Shown: positions 46,750 to 56,087 of the stretch, piece by piece | Numbering within the stretch: position 1 is the first letter of the stretch | How the letters are laid out: every line of letters starts with the position of its first letter | Assembly: GCF_025244685.1 (NCBI RefSeq) | Contig: NZ_CP104202.1 | Location: forward strand, 870,323-934,322 | Length of the DNA stretch: 64,000 bases | DNA from: Chlorobaculum sp. MV4-Y | Lineage (GTDB): Bacteria > Bacteroidota > Chlorobiia > Chlorobiales > Chlorobiaceae | Direction of reading: 5' to 3' | Made by a program: the position numbers and the translations under genes | The notes under the pieces: generated by a model | Told to the model about the DNA's origin: nothing | The model's database searches: none | What the model saw: the letters and a program-made list of their open reading frames with translations, nothing else

Positions 46750-47589
46750 TCATGCGGCTTTCGGAATCAGTCGTTTATTGGCAGAATAGACTTTTGCCGG
46801 AACCTGACCATCAAGCGCTTTGTGGCGACGAACCGTGTTGTAGTCGTTGAACCAATGCTTCAGGCCTTTGTAGAGTTCGAGACCATCGGCTGGTGGGTTC
46901 AGGTAAATGTACTCATACTTGACGCTCCGCCATAACCGTTCGATGAAGACGTTGTCAATTGCTCGGCCTTTGCCATCCATGGAGAGTGCAGACTTGGACT
47001 CTGTGATGACGGCTTCGGCAAAGACCTCGCTGGTGAACTGGCTGCCCTGATCGGTGTTGAGAATCTTGGGTGCCCCGTGCAACCGCACGGCTTCAAGCAA
47101 GACCTCGGCACACCATTTGGCATCCATGGTATTCGACACCGACCAGTTCAGCACATAGCGGCTTTTCAGGTCGATGATGGCCATCAGGTACATGAATCCA
47201 TGGGCCATCGGCACATAGGTGATATCAGTTGCCCAAACATGGTCGCTGTGCTTGATCGCAAGTCCCCGGAGCAGATACGGATAGACCTTATGGCCCGGCG
47301 CCGGTTTCGAGGTGTTCGGCTTGGGGCCGATGGCTTCCAGACCCATAAGGCGATAGAGCCGCCGTACCCGTTTGAGGTTGATCTTGTAGCCTTTGTCCAT
47401 ACTCAGCCATTGCCACATACGGTAAACGCCGTAGTATGGCCTCAGCAGGTACTGCTCATCAATCAGCCGCATGAGCTCACGATTCAGCTTCGAGGTCTTT
47501 ATCGGCTGATAATACAGGCCTGATCGGTGGATCGAAAGCAGGTCGCACTGGCGTTGCATGCTGATACCGCTATGTTCTTTCTCAACCAT
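46750..47589 (-). CDS. IS3-family transposase OrfB (DDE)
   Basis: 279 residues from MVEKEHSG. DDE residues: WATDITYVPMA (D), LNTDQGSQFTSEVF (D) and NVFIERLWRSVKYE (E). RRHKALDGQVPAKVYS is the conserved tail. As in other IS3 elements the functional protein is probably the frameshifted OrfAB fusion, reading LKKKIAVVKSLSERRSMVEK through the join. The start listed is the internal ATG. Confidence 0.93.
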   Translation of the reverse strand: MVEKEHSGISMQRQCDLLSIHRSGLYYQPIKTSKLNRELMRLIDEQYLLRPYYGVYRMWQWLSMDKGYKINLKRVRRLYRLMGLEAIGPKPNTSKPAPGHKVYPYLLRGLAIKHSDHVWATDITYVPMAHGFMYLMAIIDLKSRYVLNWSVSNTMDAKWCAEVLLEAVRLHGAPKILNTDQGSQFTSEVFAEAVITESKSALSMDGKGRAIDNVFIERLWRSVKYEYIYLNPPADGLELYKGLKHWFNDYNTVRRHKALDGQVPAKVYSANKRLIPKAA

Positions 47590-47612
47590 GGAGCGTCGTT
47601 CCGAGAGCGATT

Positions 47613-47902
47613 TTACGACTGCAATTTTTTTTTGAGCCAGTCGACCTCAACCTTCAATTGGCCGATGGTTTTGTAGAGTTCTTCGCTCTCCTGCTGATAA
47701 TCCTGCTCGGTTTTCCTAGCCTTTCACCTTTCGAAAAGACATCGGAGGCCTTGTCGAGGAACTCCCGTTTCCATTGAGTGATCTGGTTCGGATGAAGCTC
47801 ATGCTTCTGGGCGAGTTCTGCCATGGGAAGCCGTTCACTGAGGGCTTCCAGGACGACCTTTGTTTTGAATTCAGGCGTAAACTTGCGGCGTGTTTGTTTC
47901 AT
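47613..47902 (-). pseudogene. IS3 OrfA, one-base frameshift
   Basis: From ATG 47902 the protein starts MKQTRRKFTPEFKTKVVLEA with the helix-turn-helix of OrfA (LPMAELAQKHELHPNQIT). The frame breaks where the DNA reads GAAAGG: one missing A (near 47725) would give KGEKARKTEQDYQQESEELY and a leucine zipper ending KKKLQS at 47613. As it stands the product ends early after KNSTKPSAN. The deletion lies in an A-run, so a sequencing error is possible. Confidence 0.8.
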
Positions 47903-47998
47903 AGTGACTGCTGGGTTTTTGTTGATCCAATTTAACCAGCCGTCCTATTTTTGGGGAGTATCTCAATATTCAGAAGAAACTGAATCGAGCATGCCTTT

Positions 47999-49459
47999 AT
48001 GAGCAACATTTTTCTCTCGCTTGAGCCAAAAATACTCTGGAACCATTTTTACCGCCTGACGCAAATTCCGCGCCCATCGGGCCGTGAGGAGGCGGTTCGG
48101 TCGTACGTCGCCGATTTTGCAAGGCGGTTCGGGTTGGAACGGCTCGTCGATGAGGCAGGCAACGTCATCGTCCGCAAACCGGCGACGGTGGGCATGGAAG
48201 CGCGGCAGGGCGTCATTCTGCAAGCGCACCTCGATATGGTGCCGCAGAAGAACGCCGGTACGGCGCACGATTTTACGAAGGATCCGATTGCCGCCGTGAT
48301 CGATGGCGAGTGGGTGCATGCTCGGGGTACCACGCTCGGTGCGGATAACGGCATCGGCGTGGCGGCGGCGCTGGCTGTGCTCGAATCGGGCGACTTGCGC
48401 CACGGGCCGCTCGAAGCGCTCTTTACGGTGAACGAAGAGGCGGGGATGAGCGGGGCGCTGGGTCTGAAACCGGGCCTCCTCAGGGGCAACATTCTGTTGA
48501 ACCTTGACTCTGAGGATGAGGGGGAACTCTTCATCGGCTGCGCGGGCGGACGGGAAGCAACGATGCGTTTCAGCTACAGCGAGACGCCAGTGCCGTCCGG
48601 GTACTCCGGCGTTGAAATCCGGGTCTCCGGTTTGCGCGGCGGGCACAGCGGCATGGATATCAATCTTGGCCGGGGCAACGCTAACAAGATCATGAACCGG
48701 TTTTTGCAAATGGGCCGGGAGCGCCACGGGCTGCTGCTTGAATCTATCGACGGCGGAAGCCTGCGCAACGCCATTCCGCGTGAATCGGCGGCACTGGTTG
48801 TCGTGCCGTTCGCGCAAAAAGCGGCGTTTCTCGACGAGCTTCAGGCGCTTGCTTCGGCCATCGGCATCGAGCTGGCGGAGACTGATCCGGAGCTTCGCGT
48901 CGAGGCGGCGGATGCCGCACTGCCCGCATCGGTGATCGACGATGCCGTGGCGCAACGCCTTTTTGAGGCGGTGGCGGCCAGCCCGAACGGCGTGTATCGC
49001 ATGAGCGAAGCGATGGCGGGCCTGGTCGAGACCTCAAACAATCTTGCCCGCGTGCACTCCGATGGTTACACCGTGAGCGTCGAGTGTCTGCTTCGGAGCG
49101 CCTCGGAGGAGGGGATGCAGGAGCTTGTCGATTCCGTCGCGCGTGTCGCCGAACGAGCTGGAACGGAGATCGTGTTCGAGCAGGGCTATCCCGGCTGGAA
49201 GCCTAATCCCGAATCGCCGATTCTCAAGTGCATGACGGAAGTGTATCGCAACCGCTTTGGCAAAACGCCGGAGATCCGCGCGGTGCACGCCGGTCTGGAA
49301 TGTGGCATCATCGGCGCAGCCTATCCGCAACTCGACATGATTTCGTTCGGCCCGACCATCCGCCATCCGCATTCGCCGGACGAAAAGGTCGAATGGGCAT
49401 CTGTCCAGAAATTTTGGGAGTTCCTTGCCTCGACGCTGGAGGAGGTGCCGGCGCCGTGA
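47999..49459 (+). CDS. pepD: Xaa-His dipeptidase (aminoacyl-histidine dipeptidase)
   Basis: 486 residues. Metal ligands of the M20 family: LQAHLDMVPQKN (H, D), GTTLGADNGIGVAAALAVL (D), LFTVNEEAGMSGAL (E, E) and VHAGLECGIIG. FLSLEPKILWNHFYRLTQIP is the normal PepD start. It hydrolyses carnosine and other X-His dipeptides. The IS3 end lies 33 bases upstream of the ATG, so its original promoter may have been displaced. Confidence 0.94.
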   Translation: MSNIFLSLEPKILWNHFYRLTQIPRPSGREEAVRSYVADFARRFGLERLVDEAGNVIVRKPATVGMEARQGVILQAHLDMVPQKNAGTAHDFTKDPIAAVIDGEWVHARGTTLGADNGIGVAAALAVLESGDLRHGPLEALFTVNEEAGMSGALGLKPGLLRGNILLNLDSEDEGELFIGCAGGREATMRFSYSETPVPSGYSGVEIRVSGLRGGHSGMDINLGRGNANKIMNRFLQMGRERHGLLLESIDGGSLRNAIPRESAALVVVPFAQKAAFLDELQALASAIGIELAETDPELRVEAADAALPASVIDDAVAQRLFEAVAASPNGVYRMSEAMAGLVETSNNLARVHSDGYTVSVECLLRSASEEGMQELVDSVARVAERAGTEIVFEQGYPGWKPNPESPILKCMTEVYRNRFGKTPEIRAVHAGLECGIIGAAYPQLDMISFGPTIRHPHSPDEKVEWASVQKFWEFLASTLEEVPAP

Positions 49460-50259
49460 AGACGCCCTACAGTTACAACACCATTTCGGATTTTCTGTTG
49501 TCGCAACCGCTGACGGTTGATGTGGAGGTTGACGACGAGGCCGCCGGGTGTTTTCCGCTCAAGTGCATCGAGCTCGACGCGACGGTGCTCTACGTCGGAA
49601 TGCGCGATTTTGCGCGACTCACGCTCGATCTCTTGCCGACGGAGATTCTGATCTACCTCAACATGTTCCTCGTCTGGATGCGCGACTCGCTCGCGGCGGA
49701 GCGCTTTTGCGTGGTCGAGCGGTTTCTCGACAGCTCGATTGTCTTGCTTTTCTCGAAAAAGTTCGGATCTGAGGAGCCGTTTTTCGATGCCATTCGCGCC
49801 GCGCGATGGATGGGGGAGCACGACGAGCTGTTATTCAGCCCGGAGATGGGTATCGCCAGCGGGCGCGTCGCCGCCGGATTTGCCGGTACGCCGAAGGAAT
49901 TCACCGGCTCGGTGTTCGGGCGTCCGGTGCTGCTCGCCGCTGCCTGTGCCAAGATGAGGCCGCAGGATGACGCGATGGCTTCGTGCATCACCTTTCCTGA
50001 AGAGGAGTGGCGGGGGCGCTCGTTCGAGGAGCTGTTTCCGCCGCTGGAGTTTGACCATCCGGAGCGGGGCCGCGTGCGTCAACCTTCGACCTGGAAACTC
50101 GGCGAGCCGCGGAGCGTCGATTTTGCATCGCATGGCCGGATCAACCTGCGGGACGTGGGTAACTTCGTGCACTGGCCGCCGAAGATCACGGCAAAGGAAA
50201 AAGCTCGAGAGTGGTTCGCTCAGATCAAGGCGAAAGGATTTTACAAATACAACAAGTAG
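49456..50259 (+). CDS. degenerate class III cyclase-like protein
   Basis: 267 residues from GTG 49456, which overlaps the pepD stop (GTGA). The middle looks like a class III nucleotidyl cyclase catalytic domain: [40 protein letters not shown] and [20 protein letters not shown], then [14 protein letters not shown]. Both metal-binding aspartates are absent: G48 stands for the first and S93 for the second, so catalysis is unlikely. It may be a sensor or a pseudoenzyme. Reading 228 bases further upstream would run inside pepD, so it is rejected. Confidence 0.55.
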   Translation: MKTPYSYNTISDFLLSQPLTVDVEVDDEAAGCFPLKCIELDATVLYVGMRDFARLTLDLLPTEILIYLNMFLVWMRDSLAAERFCVVERFLDSSIVLLFSKKFGSEEPFFDAIRAARWMGEHDELLFSPEMGIASGRVAAGFAGTPKEFTGSVFGRPVLLAAACAKMRPQDDAMASCITFPEEEWRGRSFEELFPPLEFDHPERGRVRQPSTWKLGEPRSVDFASHGRINLRDVGNFVHWPPKITAKEKAREWFAQIKAKGFYKYNK

Positions 50260-50267
50260 AGCAAGTT

Positions 50268-51446
50268 ATGCCGAAAAAAATCATGCTGCTGGGCAGTGGG
50301 GAGTTGGGTAAAGAGTTCGTGATCGCCGCCAAGCGGCTGGGGCAACGGGTGATCGCCGTGGACAGCTACGACGATGCGCCCGCGCAGCAGGTGGCCGACG
50401 GACGCGAGGTGATCGACATGCTCGACGGTCGGGCGCTCGACGCCATCGTCGCCAGGCACCGGCCAGACATCATCGTGCCGGAGATCGAAGCGATCCGCAC
50501 AGAGCGATTTTATGATTACGAGAAACAGGGGATTCAGGTCGTTCCCTCCGCGCGGGCGGCCAATTTTACGATGAACCGCAAGGCGATTCGTGACCTCGCC
50601 GCCCGCGATCTCGGCCTGCGCACGGCGGATTACCGCTATGCTGCATCGCTCGACGAGCTGCGGGTGGCTGTTGCCGAAGTAGACCTGCCCTGTGTGGTGA
50701 AGCCGCTGATGAGTTCCTCCGGCAAAGGCCAGAGCACAGTCCGTAGCGAGGCGGAGATCGAAAAGGCGTGGAGCTATTCCCAGAGCGGCAAGCGGGGCGA
50801 CATTGCCGAGGTGATCGTCGAAGCGTTCGTGGCGTTTCATACCGAAATCACGCTGCTCACCGTGACGCAAAAAAGCGGTCCGACGCTCTTCTGCCCGCCC
50901 ATCGGCCACCGACAGGAGCGTGGCGACTATCAGGAGAGCTGGCAGCCGTGCCACATCAGCCCGGAGCAGTTGCTCGAGGCGCAGAATATCGCGGGCAAGG
51001 TGACGGAGGCCTTGACCGGCGCGGGCATCTGGGGCGTGGAGTTTTTCCTTGCCGATGACGGCGTCTATTTCTCGGAACTTTCGCCGCGTCCGCACGATAC
51101 CGGCATGGTGACGCTGGCCGGAACGCAGAACCTCTCGGAGTTCGAGCTGCACGCCCGCGCGGTGCTCGGCTTGCCGATTCCCGGCATCGAGCTGCAACGT
51201 GCCGGAGCGAGCGCGGTGATTCTCGCCGACCGGGCGGGCGCGAATCCATCGTTCGATGGAGTGGAGGCCGCTCTGGCGGAGCCGGGCAGCGACATCCGGA
51301 TTTTTGGCAAGCCGGTAACGCGACCGTACCGGCGCATGGGCGTGGCGTTTATGTCGGGTGAAAAGGGAAACGATGTCGATGAGCTGAAACGACAGGCGAT
51401 TGCCAATGCTGCGAAAGTGACAGTCAAGTGTGACGAAGCGGTGTGA
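50268..51446 (+). CDS. purT: formate-dependent phosphoribosylglycinamide formyltransferase
   Basis: 392 residues from ATG 50268. [20 protein letters not shown] is the ATP-grasp N-terminus, [18 protein letters not shown] is the glycine-rich loop and [18 protein letters not shown] is a signature of PurT/PurK. It adds formate to GAR in purine synthesis without folate. It follows the cyclase-like gene by 8 bases, so co-expression is likely. Confidence 0.95.
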   Translation: MPKKIMLLGSGELGKEFVIAAKRLGQRVIAVDSYDDAPAQQVADGREVIDMLDGRALDAIVARHRPDIIVPEIEAIRTERFYDYEKQGIQVVPSARAANFTMNRKAIRDLAARDLGLRTADYRYAASLDELRVAVAEVDLPCVVKPLMSSSGKGQSTVRSEAEIEKAWSYSQSGKRGDIAEVIVEAFVAFHTEITLLTVTQKSGPTLFCPPIGHRQERGDYQESWQPCHISPEQLLEAQNIAGKVTEALTGAGIWGVEFFLADDGVYFSELSPRPHDTGMVTLAGTQNLSEFELHARAVLGLPIPGIELQRAGASAVILADRAGANPSFDGVEAALAEPGSDIRIFGKPVTRPYRRMGVAFMSGEKGNDVDELKRQAIANAAKVTVKCDEAV

Positions 51447-51485
51447 AAAATTTCACCATGCTTGATCGAGTCGTTTTGAGGTATG

Positions 51486-52193
51486 TCAGTCTGCGATGGT
51501 GGAATCACCAGATGGCTGCGTGGGGTGCTTCGGGCTGGAGGTGCGCGCTACTTGCAGCGTGCCTTCAGCCGACTCGGCGCGCTTTTTCATAGCGGCGAGC
51601 ACCATCGGCAGATCATTCTGCTGAACCTTGCGCACAAACATTGCTGGCGCGAAGAAGTCAGGTTTGATCTTTGCCCTGAAGGTCAGGATGGTCCCCTTGC
51701 CGTCGGGAGCATGCTCGATGAGCCAGTCGCCTTCGTACACCTTGAAATCGCCATCTATCTGATGGAAATCAAGTCGTTTTGGATACTCCCCCTGAAGGCG
51801 CAGTTTGATATAGACTGTTTTTTTGAAGAGCAGAATGCCGGTTTTTCCCCGTTCAAACATAACCTGCTTGCGCCCGTTATCTGAAATCAGGCCGCTGTCT
51901 ATCAGTTTGGGGACAAAAGATTTGTGATTGTTGTAATCGGTTATGGCCGACCAGACGCGCTTGGGTGAGGCTTCGATATAGACTTTACCGACCACTCCGG
52001 TAACTCCGTCATCAAGATCCGATGTCTGTACCGTAATACCTCGATGATCATTATCGGACTGTAGCGCCCGGGCGGGAACATCAAGCTTTTCGTCGTTCCG
52101 GCACGAAGCCTTTGCCGGAAAGAGAACGAGAGAACCATATATGGCGGCAATGGCCATGAAGAGGCAACGCAGTGTCGTGATCCTGTGGTGCAC
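51486..52193 (-). CDS. exported SRPBCC/START-like protein
   Basis: 235 residues with a signal peptide (LFMAIAAIYGSLVLFPAKAS). The SRPBCC fold shows VYIEASPKRVWSAITDYNNH, FVPKLIDSGLISDNG and FHQIDGDFKVYEGDWLIEHA. These domains bind hydrophobic ligands such as quinones or polyketides. The true role is unknown. Ends near purT in convergent orientation. Confidence 0.75.
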   Translation of the reverse strand: MHHRITTLRCLFMAIAAIYGSLVLFPAKASCRNDEKLDVPARALQSDNDHRGITVQTSDLDDGVTGVVGKVYIEASPKRVWSAITDYNNHKSFVPKLIDSGLISDNGRKQVMFERGKTGILLFKKTVYIKLRLQGEYPKRLDFHQIDGDFKVYEGDWLIEHAPDGKGTILTFRAKIKPDFFAPAMFVRKVQQNDLPMVLAAMKKRAESAEGTLQVARTSSPKHPTQPSGDSTIAD

Positions 52194-52302
52194 GGTCTAT
52201 CCGTTTGTGATAAGGCGAGGGGAAAGGGCTAATAGTATTATCGAATTTAATAATTGTTAATGTATTTCCAATACATCAGAATGGGGTAGTGGGGACAGGG
52301 CC

Positions 52303-53012
52303 TTATCCGAGTTCGAACGTCGTGACACCGAAAATACGTTCGACGGGAAGACGCGGTGCAGGCCCCTTGTACATGCGGGCAGTCTCGAAAACCGCGTTCA
52401 TCCTGTGCCGTTGAACCAGTTCGAGTGCCGCCGGATTTACCTCCGGTATGTCGAGGAAAATCGGGGAGCCTTCAGGAAGCGAGCCGTCGAGGCGCTAAAA
52501 AGCGCTTCGGCCAGTTCAGGTCGGTTTGCGAAAAGCGGGCCAATCTTGAACCCGTTGCGGCAGGGGCGGATGAGGCCATAGCCGACCAGCTTGCCGTTCT
52601 GACGAATGGTGAAAGCGCGGCCTACTTCGCGGCTCTGTATTGAGACGCCCATGTACCGGATGTTCCGGTAGTTCTCCTGCTGCGCCACCACACCATCGAG
52701 TCCCACCAGTCGGCCGTCAAGGCGTTGCAGTCCGGCCTTCCATATCTTAAGCCCCAGCCCCAGTCCGCAGTATTCCGGCTTCACAATATAAAAACCGAGA
52801 AATCCGAACGATTTTCCGTAACGGACAACGGAAATGCACGATACCGGCTCATCGTTCATCGACCCGACAAGAAAGCCCTTCGGGTCGGCATGGTAAAAGC
52901 ACTCGGCATCTTCGAGGCCGGGATTCCAGCTTTCGGCGGCAGCCCAATCGGCAGCCAGGTCGATCTCCAGGCGCGTCATGGTTCTGATTGTGTATCCCGG
53001 TATGTGTGACAT
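52303..53012 (-). pseudogene. GNAT-family acetyltransferase, C-terminal frameshift
   Basis: The start region (MTRLEIDLAADWAAAESWNP) and AcCoA-binding FYIVKPEYCGLGLGLKIWKA match the GNAT fold. The main frame ends after SASTARFLKAPRFSSTYRR. One base missing near 52494 (DNA CTTTTTAG) would restore QRLDGSLPEGSPIFLDIPEV, LVQRHRMNAVFETARMYKGP and IFGVTTFELG, ending at 52303. The last ~65 residues are then in another frame. The indel follows a T5 run, so a sequencing error is possible. Confidence 0.72.
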
Positions 53013-53257
53013 TGTTTGCCTGGATTATGACGAATTGCGTTAAAGTAAAGACTTAGTCAAGGTGACGGATCAATTGCAACACCTCAGTCAAGTCTTGCTT
53101 ATTTGTTATAAAGTACTTTACAAAACACAATACAATAATCACAAAACAACAGAGTTACAGAATGAAGGCCTTCAGCGAGGTTTCAAAATCATGATTTTAG
53201 CCTTATACTCGTTCTGGATAGCGATTTCCGAAATTCAACAACCATCACCTATTGGCT

Positions 53258-54292
53258 ATGTTAACTTCGTCTGCACCGGCTGAATTTTGTACAGATACCC
53301 GGAACAAACGCGTGTTCGTGGTTGGAGCGACCGGGTACATCGGCAAATTCGTCGTGCGGGAGCTGGTTGCGAGAGGCTACGAGGTGGTCAGCTTTGCCCG
53401 CCCGCGCTCCGGCGTGAACGCTTCGACCACCGAGGATGAGACCCGTCGGCAACTTAAGGGTTCCGAGGTGCGCTTTGGCGATGTGTCGAACATGGAATCG
53501 CTCTTGCACAACGGCATCCGGGGCGAGCATTTCGATGCGGTCGTGTCGTGCCTGACCTCGCGTAATGGTGGCATAAAGGATTCCTGGAATATCGATTACC
53601 AGGCGACCCGCAATTCGCTCGACGTGGGCATTGCGGCAGGTATCAGCCAGTTCGTGCTGCTCTCGGCCATCTGCGTGCAGAAGCCGATGCTGGAGTTCCA
53701 GCGGGCCAAGCTGAAGTTCGAGAAGGAGCTGCGCGAGTCCGGCGTGACCTACTCTATCGTTAGGCCGACGGCGTTTTTCAAGTCGATTGCCGGGCAGATC
53801 GAGAAGGTGAAAAACGGCAAGCCTTATGTGATGTTTGGTGACGGCAAGCTCACTGCGTGCAAGCCGATCAGCGAGGGCGATCTGGCCCGTTTCATCGCCG
53901 ACTGCCTCGAAGATCCGGAGAAGCAGAACAAGATTCTGCCCATCGGCGGGCCGGGGGAGCCGGTGACCAATCTCGATCAGGCACTCATGCTCTTCGAGCT
54001 GCTTGGCCGAGAACCTAAGCTCAAGAAGATGCCGATCCAGATTTTCGACGTGATTATTCCGGTGCTGACGCTGATCTCGAAGTTTCTGCCGTCATTTGCC
54101 GAAAAGGCTGAGTTCGCGCGCATCGGCAAGTACTACTGCTCCGAGTCGATGCTGGTGTGGGATCCCGTCGCGAAGCGCTACGACGCCGACGCCACCCCCT
54201 CGTACGGCACCGAAACCCTGCGTGACTTCTACCAGCGCGTACTCAAAGAGGGTCTCGCAGGCCAGGAACTCGGCGCGCATTCGATGTTCTGA
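53258..54292 (+). CDS. bciA: divinyl chlorophyllide a 8-vinyl reductase (BciA type)
   Basis: 344 residues from ATG 53258. NKRVFVVGATGYIGKFVVRE binds NADPH, KDSWNIDYQATRNSLDVG and QFVLLSAICVQKPMLEFQRA follow, and SIVRPTAFFKSIAGQIEK and CKPISEGDLARFIADCL complete the extended SDR. BciA reduces the C8 vinyl group during (bacterio)chlorophyll synthesis. This gene supports a phototroph. The upstream 240 bases are AT-rich with no gene. Confidence 0.9.
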   Translation: MLTSSAPAEFCTDTRNKRVFVVGATGYIGKFVVRELVARGYEVVSFARPRSGVNASTTEDETRRQLKGSEVRFGDVSNMESLLHNGIRGEHFDAVVSCLTSRNGGIKDSWNIDYQATRNSLDVGIAAGISQFVLLSAICVQKPMLEFQRAKLKFEKELRESGVTYSIVRPTAFFKSIAGQIEKVKNGKPYVMFGDGKLTACKPISEGDLARFIADCLEDPEKQNKILPIGGPGEPVTNLDQALMLFELLGREPKLKKMPIQIFDVIIPVLTLISKFLPSFAEKAEFARIGKYYCSESMLVWDPVAKRYDADATPSYGTETLRDFYQRVLKEGLAGQELGAHSMF

Positions 54293-54323
54293 GGCGGCGG
54301 GCCGGCACGCTTTTTCCATTCCT

Positions 54324-54359
54324 GTCCACGCCGTCCACCTCGTCAGCAAAGTCAACCTC
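54324..54359. repeat. 9-bp period repeat GTCnnnnnn (4 copies)
   Basis: GTCCACGCC, GTCCACCTC, GTCAGCAAA and GTCAACCTC follow one another; the first two keep GTCCA, the same core as 44695 but on the other strand. It lies directly before the DUF2461 gene. Confidence 0.65.
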
Positions 54360-54364
54360 TTCGC

Positions 54365-55045
54365 ATGATTACGCAACCGACGCTTGATTTCCTCGCGGAA
54401 CTCAAAGCCAACAACAATCGTGAGTGGTTCGAGGCGAACCGTCCGCGCTACGAGCAGGCTTCCGCCGACTTCTTCGACACGGTCGCGCAGTTTATTCAGT
54501 CACTTGCGAGTTTTGACTCCGATATCGCCGAGGTGATGCCCGATCCGAAATCCTGCATCATGCGGATATACCGTGATGTGCGATTCTCAAAGGACAAGAC
54601 GCCATACAAAACCGGCTTGTTCGCTTACGTCAGCAAGGGTGGGAGGAAGGGCCCACTGGCGGGCTACTACCTCCATCTCGAACCCGGCAACTCGTTTGCT
54701 GGAGGAGGGCTTTACATGCCCGAAGCGCCGGTGCTTGCCCGGACCCGCGAGGCCATTGAAACCGGCTTTGACGAGTGGGACGCTATTGTGACCGCCCCCG
54801 AACTGCTCGCTGCTTTTCCGGATGGCGTGTTGCCATCGGGCGCGCTCAAACGTGCTCCGAAAGGATATGATGAAACCAGCCCCGCCATCGAGTGGCTGCG
54901 CTACAAAAGGTATTACACCCAACGCTTTTTCGAAGACGGGGAAGTGCTGGATGAACGGTTTGTGGAACAGCTTGGCAACTGCTGCCGTGCGGTCATGCCG
55001 ATGGTTGCGTTCCTCAACAAAGCAATAGAGTCAGACACCCCGTAA
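54365..55045 (+). CDS. DUF2461 (TIGR02453) family protein
   Basis: 226 residues. LDFLAELKANNNREWFEANR and CIMRIYRDVRFSKDKTPYKT are hallmark motifs, plus GYYLHLEPGNSFAGGGLYMP. Function is unknown. The 9-bp repeat lies immediately ahead of the ATG. It is convergent with the small gene at 55051. Confidence 0.9.
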   Translation: MITQPTLDFLAELKANNNREWFEANRPRYEQASADFFDTVAQFIQSLASFDSDIAEVMPDPKSCIMRIYRDVRFSKDKTPYKTGLFAYVSKGGRKGPLAGYYLHLEPGNSFAGGGLYMPEAPVLARTREAIETGFDEWDAIVTAPELLAAFPDGVLPSGALKRAPKGYDETSPAIEWLRYKRYYTQRFFEDGEVLDERFVEQLGNCCRAVMPMVAFLNKAIESDTP

Positions 55046-55050
55046 CGCCA

Positions 55051-55347
55051 TCAAGGCTTCGTCAGCTTCCAGCCTTCCGTCAGCAGATCGAAATCGACCG
55101 GAAATGACGGTTCGAGCTGACCAAGCCGGTCACGTCCCTCCGGCATCATGTGCACCCCTTTCGGAAATTCACCATTCAAAACCAGATAATCGAGGAGCCA
55201 GTTTGTCAGGCGGAAGTAACCGCTTGGCTTATTTGAGGTTGCGGCAGGCGAAGGATTCGGCGGTTTGCCGCTGGCCCAGTGTTCGACGATCTCTTCGACG
55301 ATTGGCTGATAGTGCGCTTCGAGTGCGTTGCGTTTCTCGTTATTCAT
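55051..55347 (-). CDS. small hypothetical protein
   Basis: 98 residues, soluble (ALEAHYQPIVEEIVEHWASG, SGYFRLTNWLLDYLVLNGEF, DFDLLTEGWKLTKP). Codon use fits the surroundings. No family recognised. It overlaps nothing. Confidence 0.6.
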   Translation of the reverse strand: MNNEKRNALEAHYQPIVEEIVEHWASGKPPNPSPAATSNKPSGYFRLTNWLLDYLVLNGEFPKGVHMMPEGRDRLGQLEPSFPVDFDLLTEGWKLTKP

Positions 55348-55531
55348 AAAAAAGCATGACTGGCTTTTGTGGCAATTTTTTTGAACTGAATTTTTCCGCG
55401 CATGAAACTGCGTCTAACTGTCGTCAGAATATACAGAAGCTGGCACACAGAATAAGGCTTCACCAGTTGTCATGGGCTTCATTGTTACAGCCCGATGTTT
55501 GTGAAAAGTAATGAACAAAAAGGAGAGAGTG

Positions 55532-55993
55532 ATGAAAAGCAAAATGTTGATGCTGGCAGGAGTTGCCGGCATGTTGATGGCAAGCCCCTCGGTCGATGCT
55601 CTTGCTGACGTGAACGTTAGTATCGGTGGTGGCCCCGGAAGGGCTTTCGTCATAGACAGGCCCCCGACATTCATACAGCTCCCCACGCCAGGATTCTCGA
55701 TCTCATACGGAGCGCCTTACGATATCGTTCTTTACGGTAATTCCTATTACCTGTATGATCATGGACAGTGGTACCGTTCGCATCGTTACAACGGGCCTTG
55801 GAAATATGTCCATGTGCGCCAGTTGCCACCAAGGATCAGGCGTTACCGGATTGAACAGATTCGCCGCTTCAGGGATGATGAATACAACCGGCGCCATGAC
55901 CGCCATTTCGACAGGCGAGACGACAGACGTGACGACCAAAGAGACGATCGCTGGGACAGACGTGACGATAGCAGGTCGATGCCGCCAAGGTAA
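55532..55993 (+). CDS. secreted protein with Arg/Asp-rich tail
   Basis: ATG 55532 follows AAAGGAGAG at a good distance, so 55511 is not used. It gives 153 residues. Signal peptide MLMLAGVAGMLMASPSVDAL. The middle has YDIVLYGNSYYLYDHGQWYR, reminiscent of YXWY-type exported domains. The C-terminus is a charged repeat (RHFDRRDDRRDDQRDDR). Possibly metal- or polyanion-binding. A terminator follows at 56012. Confidence 0.65.
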   Translation: MKSKMLMLAGVAGMLMASPSVDALADVNVSIGGGPGRAFVIDRPPTFIQLPTPGFSISYGAPYDIVLYGNSYYLYDHGQWYRSHRYNGPWKYVHVRQLPPRIRRYRIEQIRRFRDDEYNRRHDRHFDRRDDRRDDQRDDRWDRRDDSRSMPPR

Positions 55994-56011
55994 CCTTGTC
56001 GAAGACATGCA

Positions 56012-56046
56012 CAAAGCCGGGCTGTTACAAGTCCGGCTTTGTTATT
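56012..56046 (+). terminator. rho-independent terminator
   Basis: CAAAGCCGG (56012-56020) pairs with CCGGCTTTG (56033-56041), followed by TTATTTG. Confidence 0.75.
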
Positions 56047-56087
56047 TGAAATATGGCATCTGACCTTATCCGGCTGATCAGTTCCGT

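Larger units (their letters stand above)
46701..47965 (-). mobile_element. IS3-family insertion sequence, complete ends
   Basis: 1265 bp. The ends are inverted repeats starting TGAG(G/A)TACTCCCCA and continuing with ATAGGAC(A/G)GC. The 3-bp target duplication ATA lies at 46698-46700 and 47966-47968. It carries orfA and orfB on the minus strand. A T9 run on the plus strand (47625-47633; A9 in the transcript) between orfA and orfB is a good slippery site for the -1 frameshift that makes the IS3 transposase. OrfA, however, carries a one-base deletion, so this copy is probably inactive. It ends only 33 bases before the pepD start. Confidence 0.92.

Noticed and set aside
49228-49455. Upstream extension of the cyclase-like protein
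   Set aside because: It lies entirely inside pepD in another frame and shows no conserved sequence.
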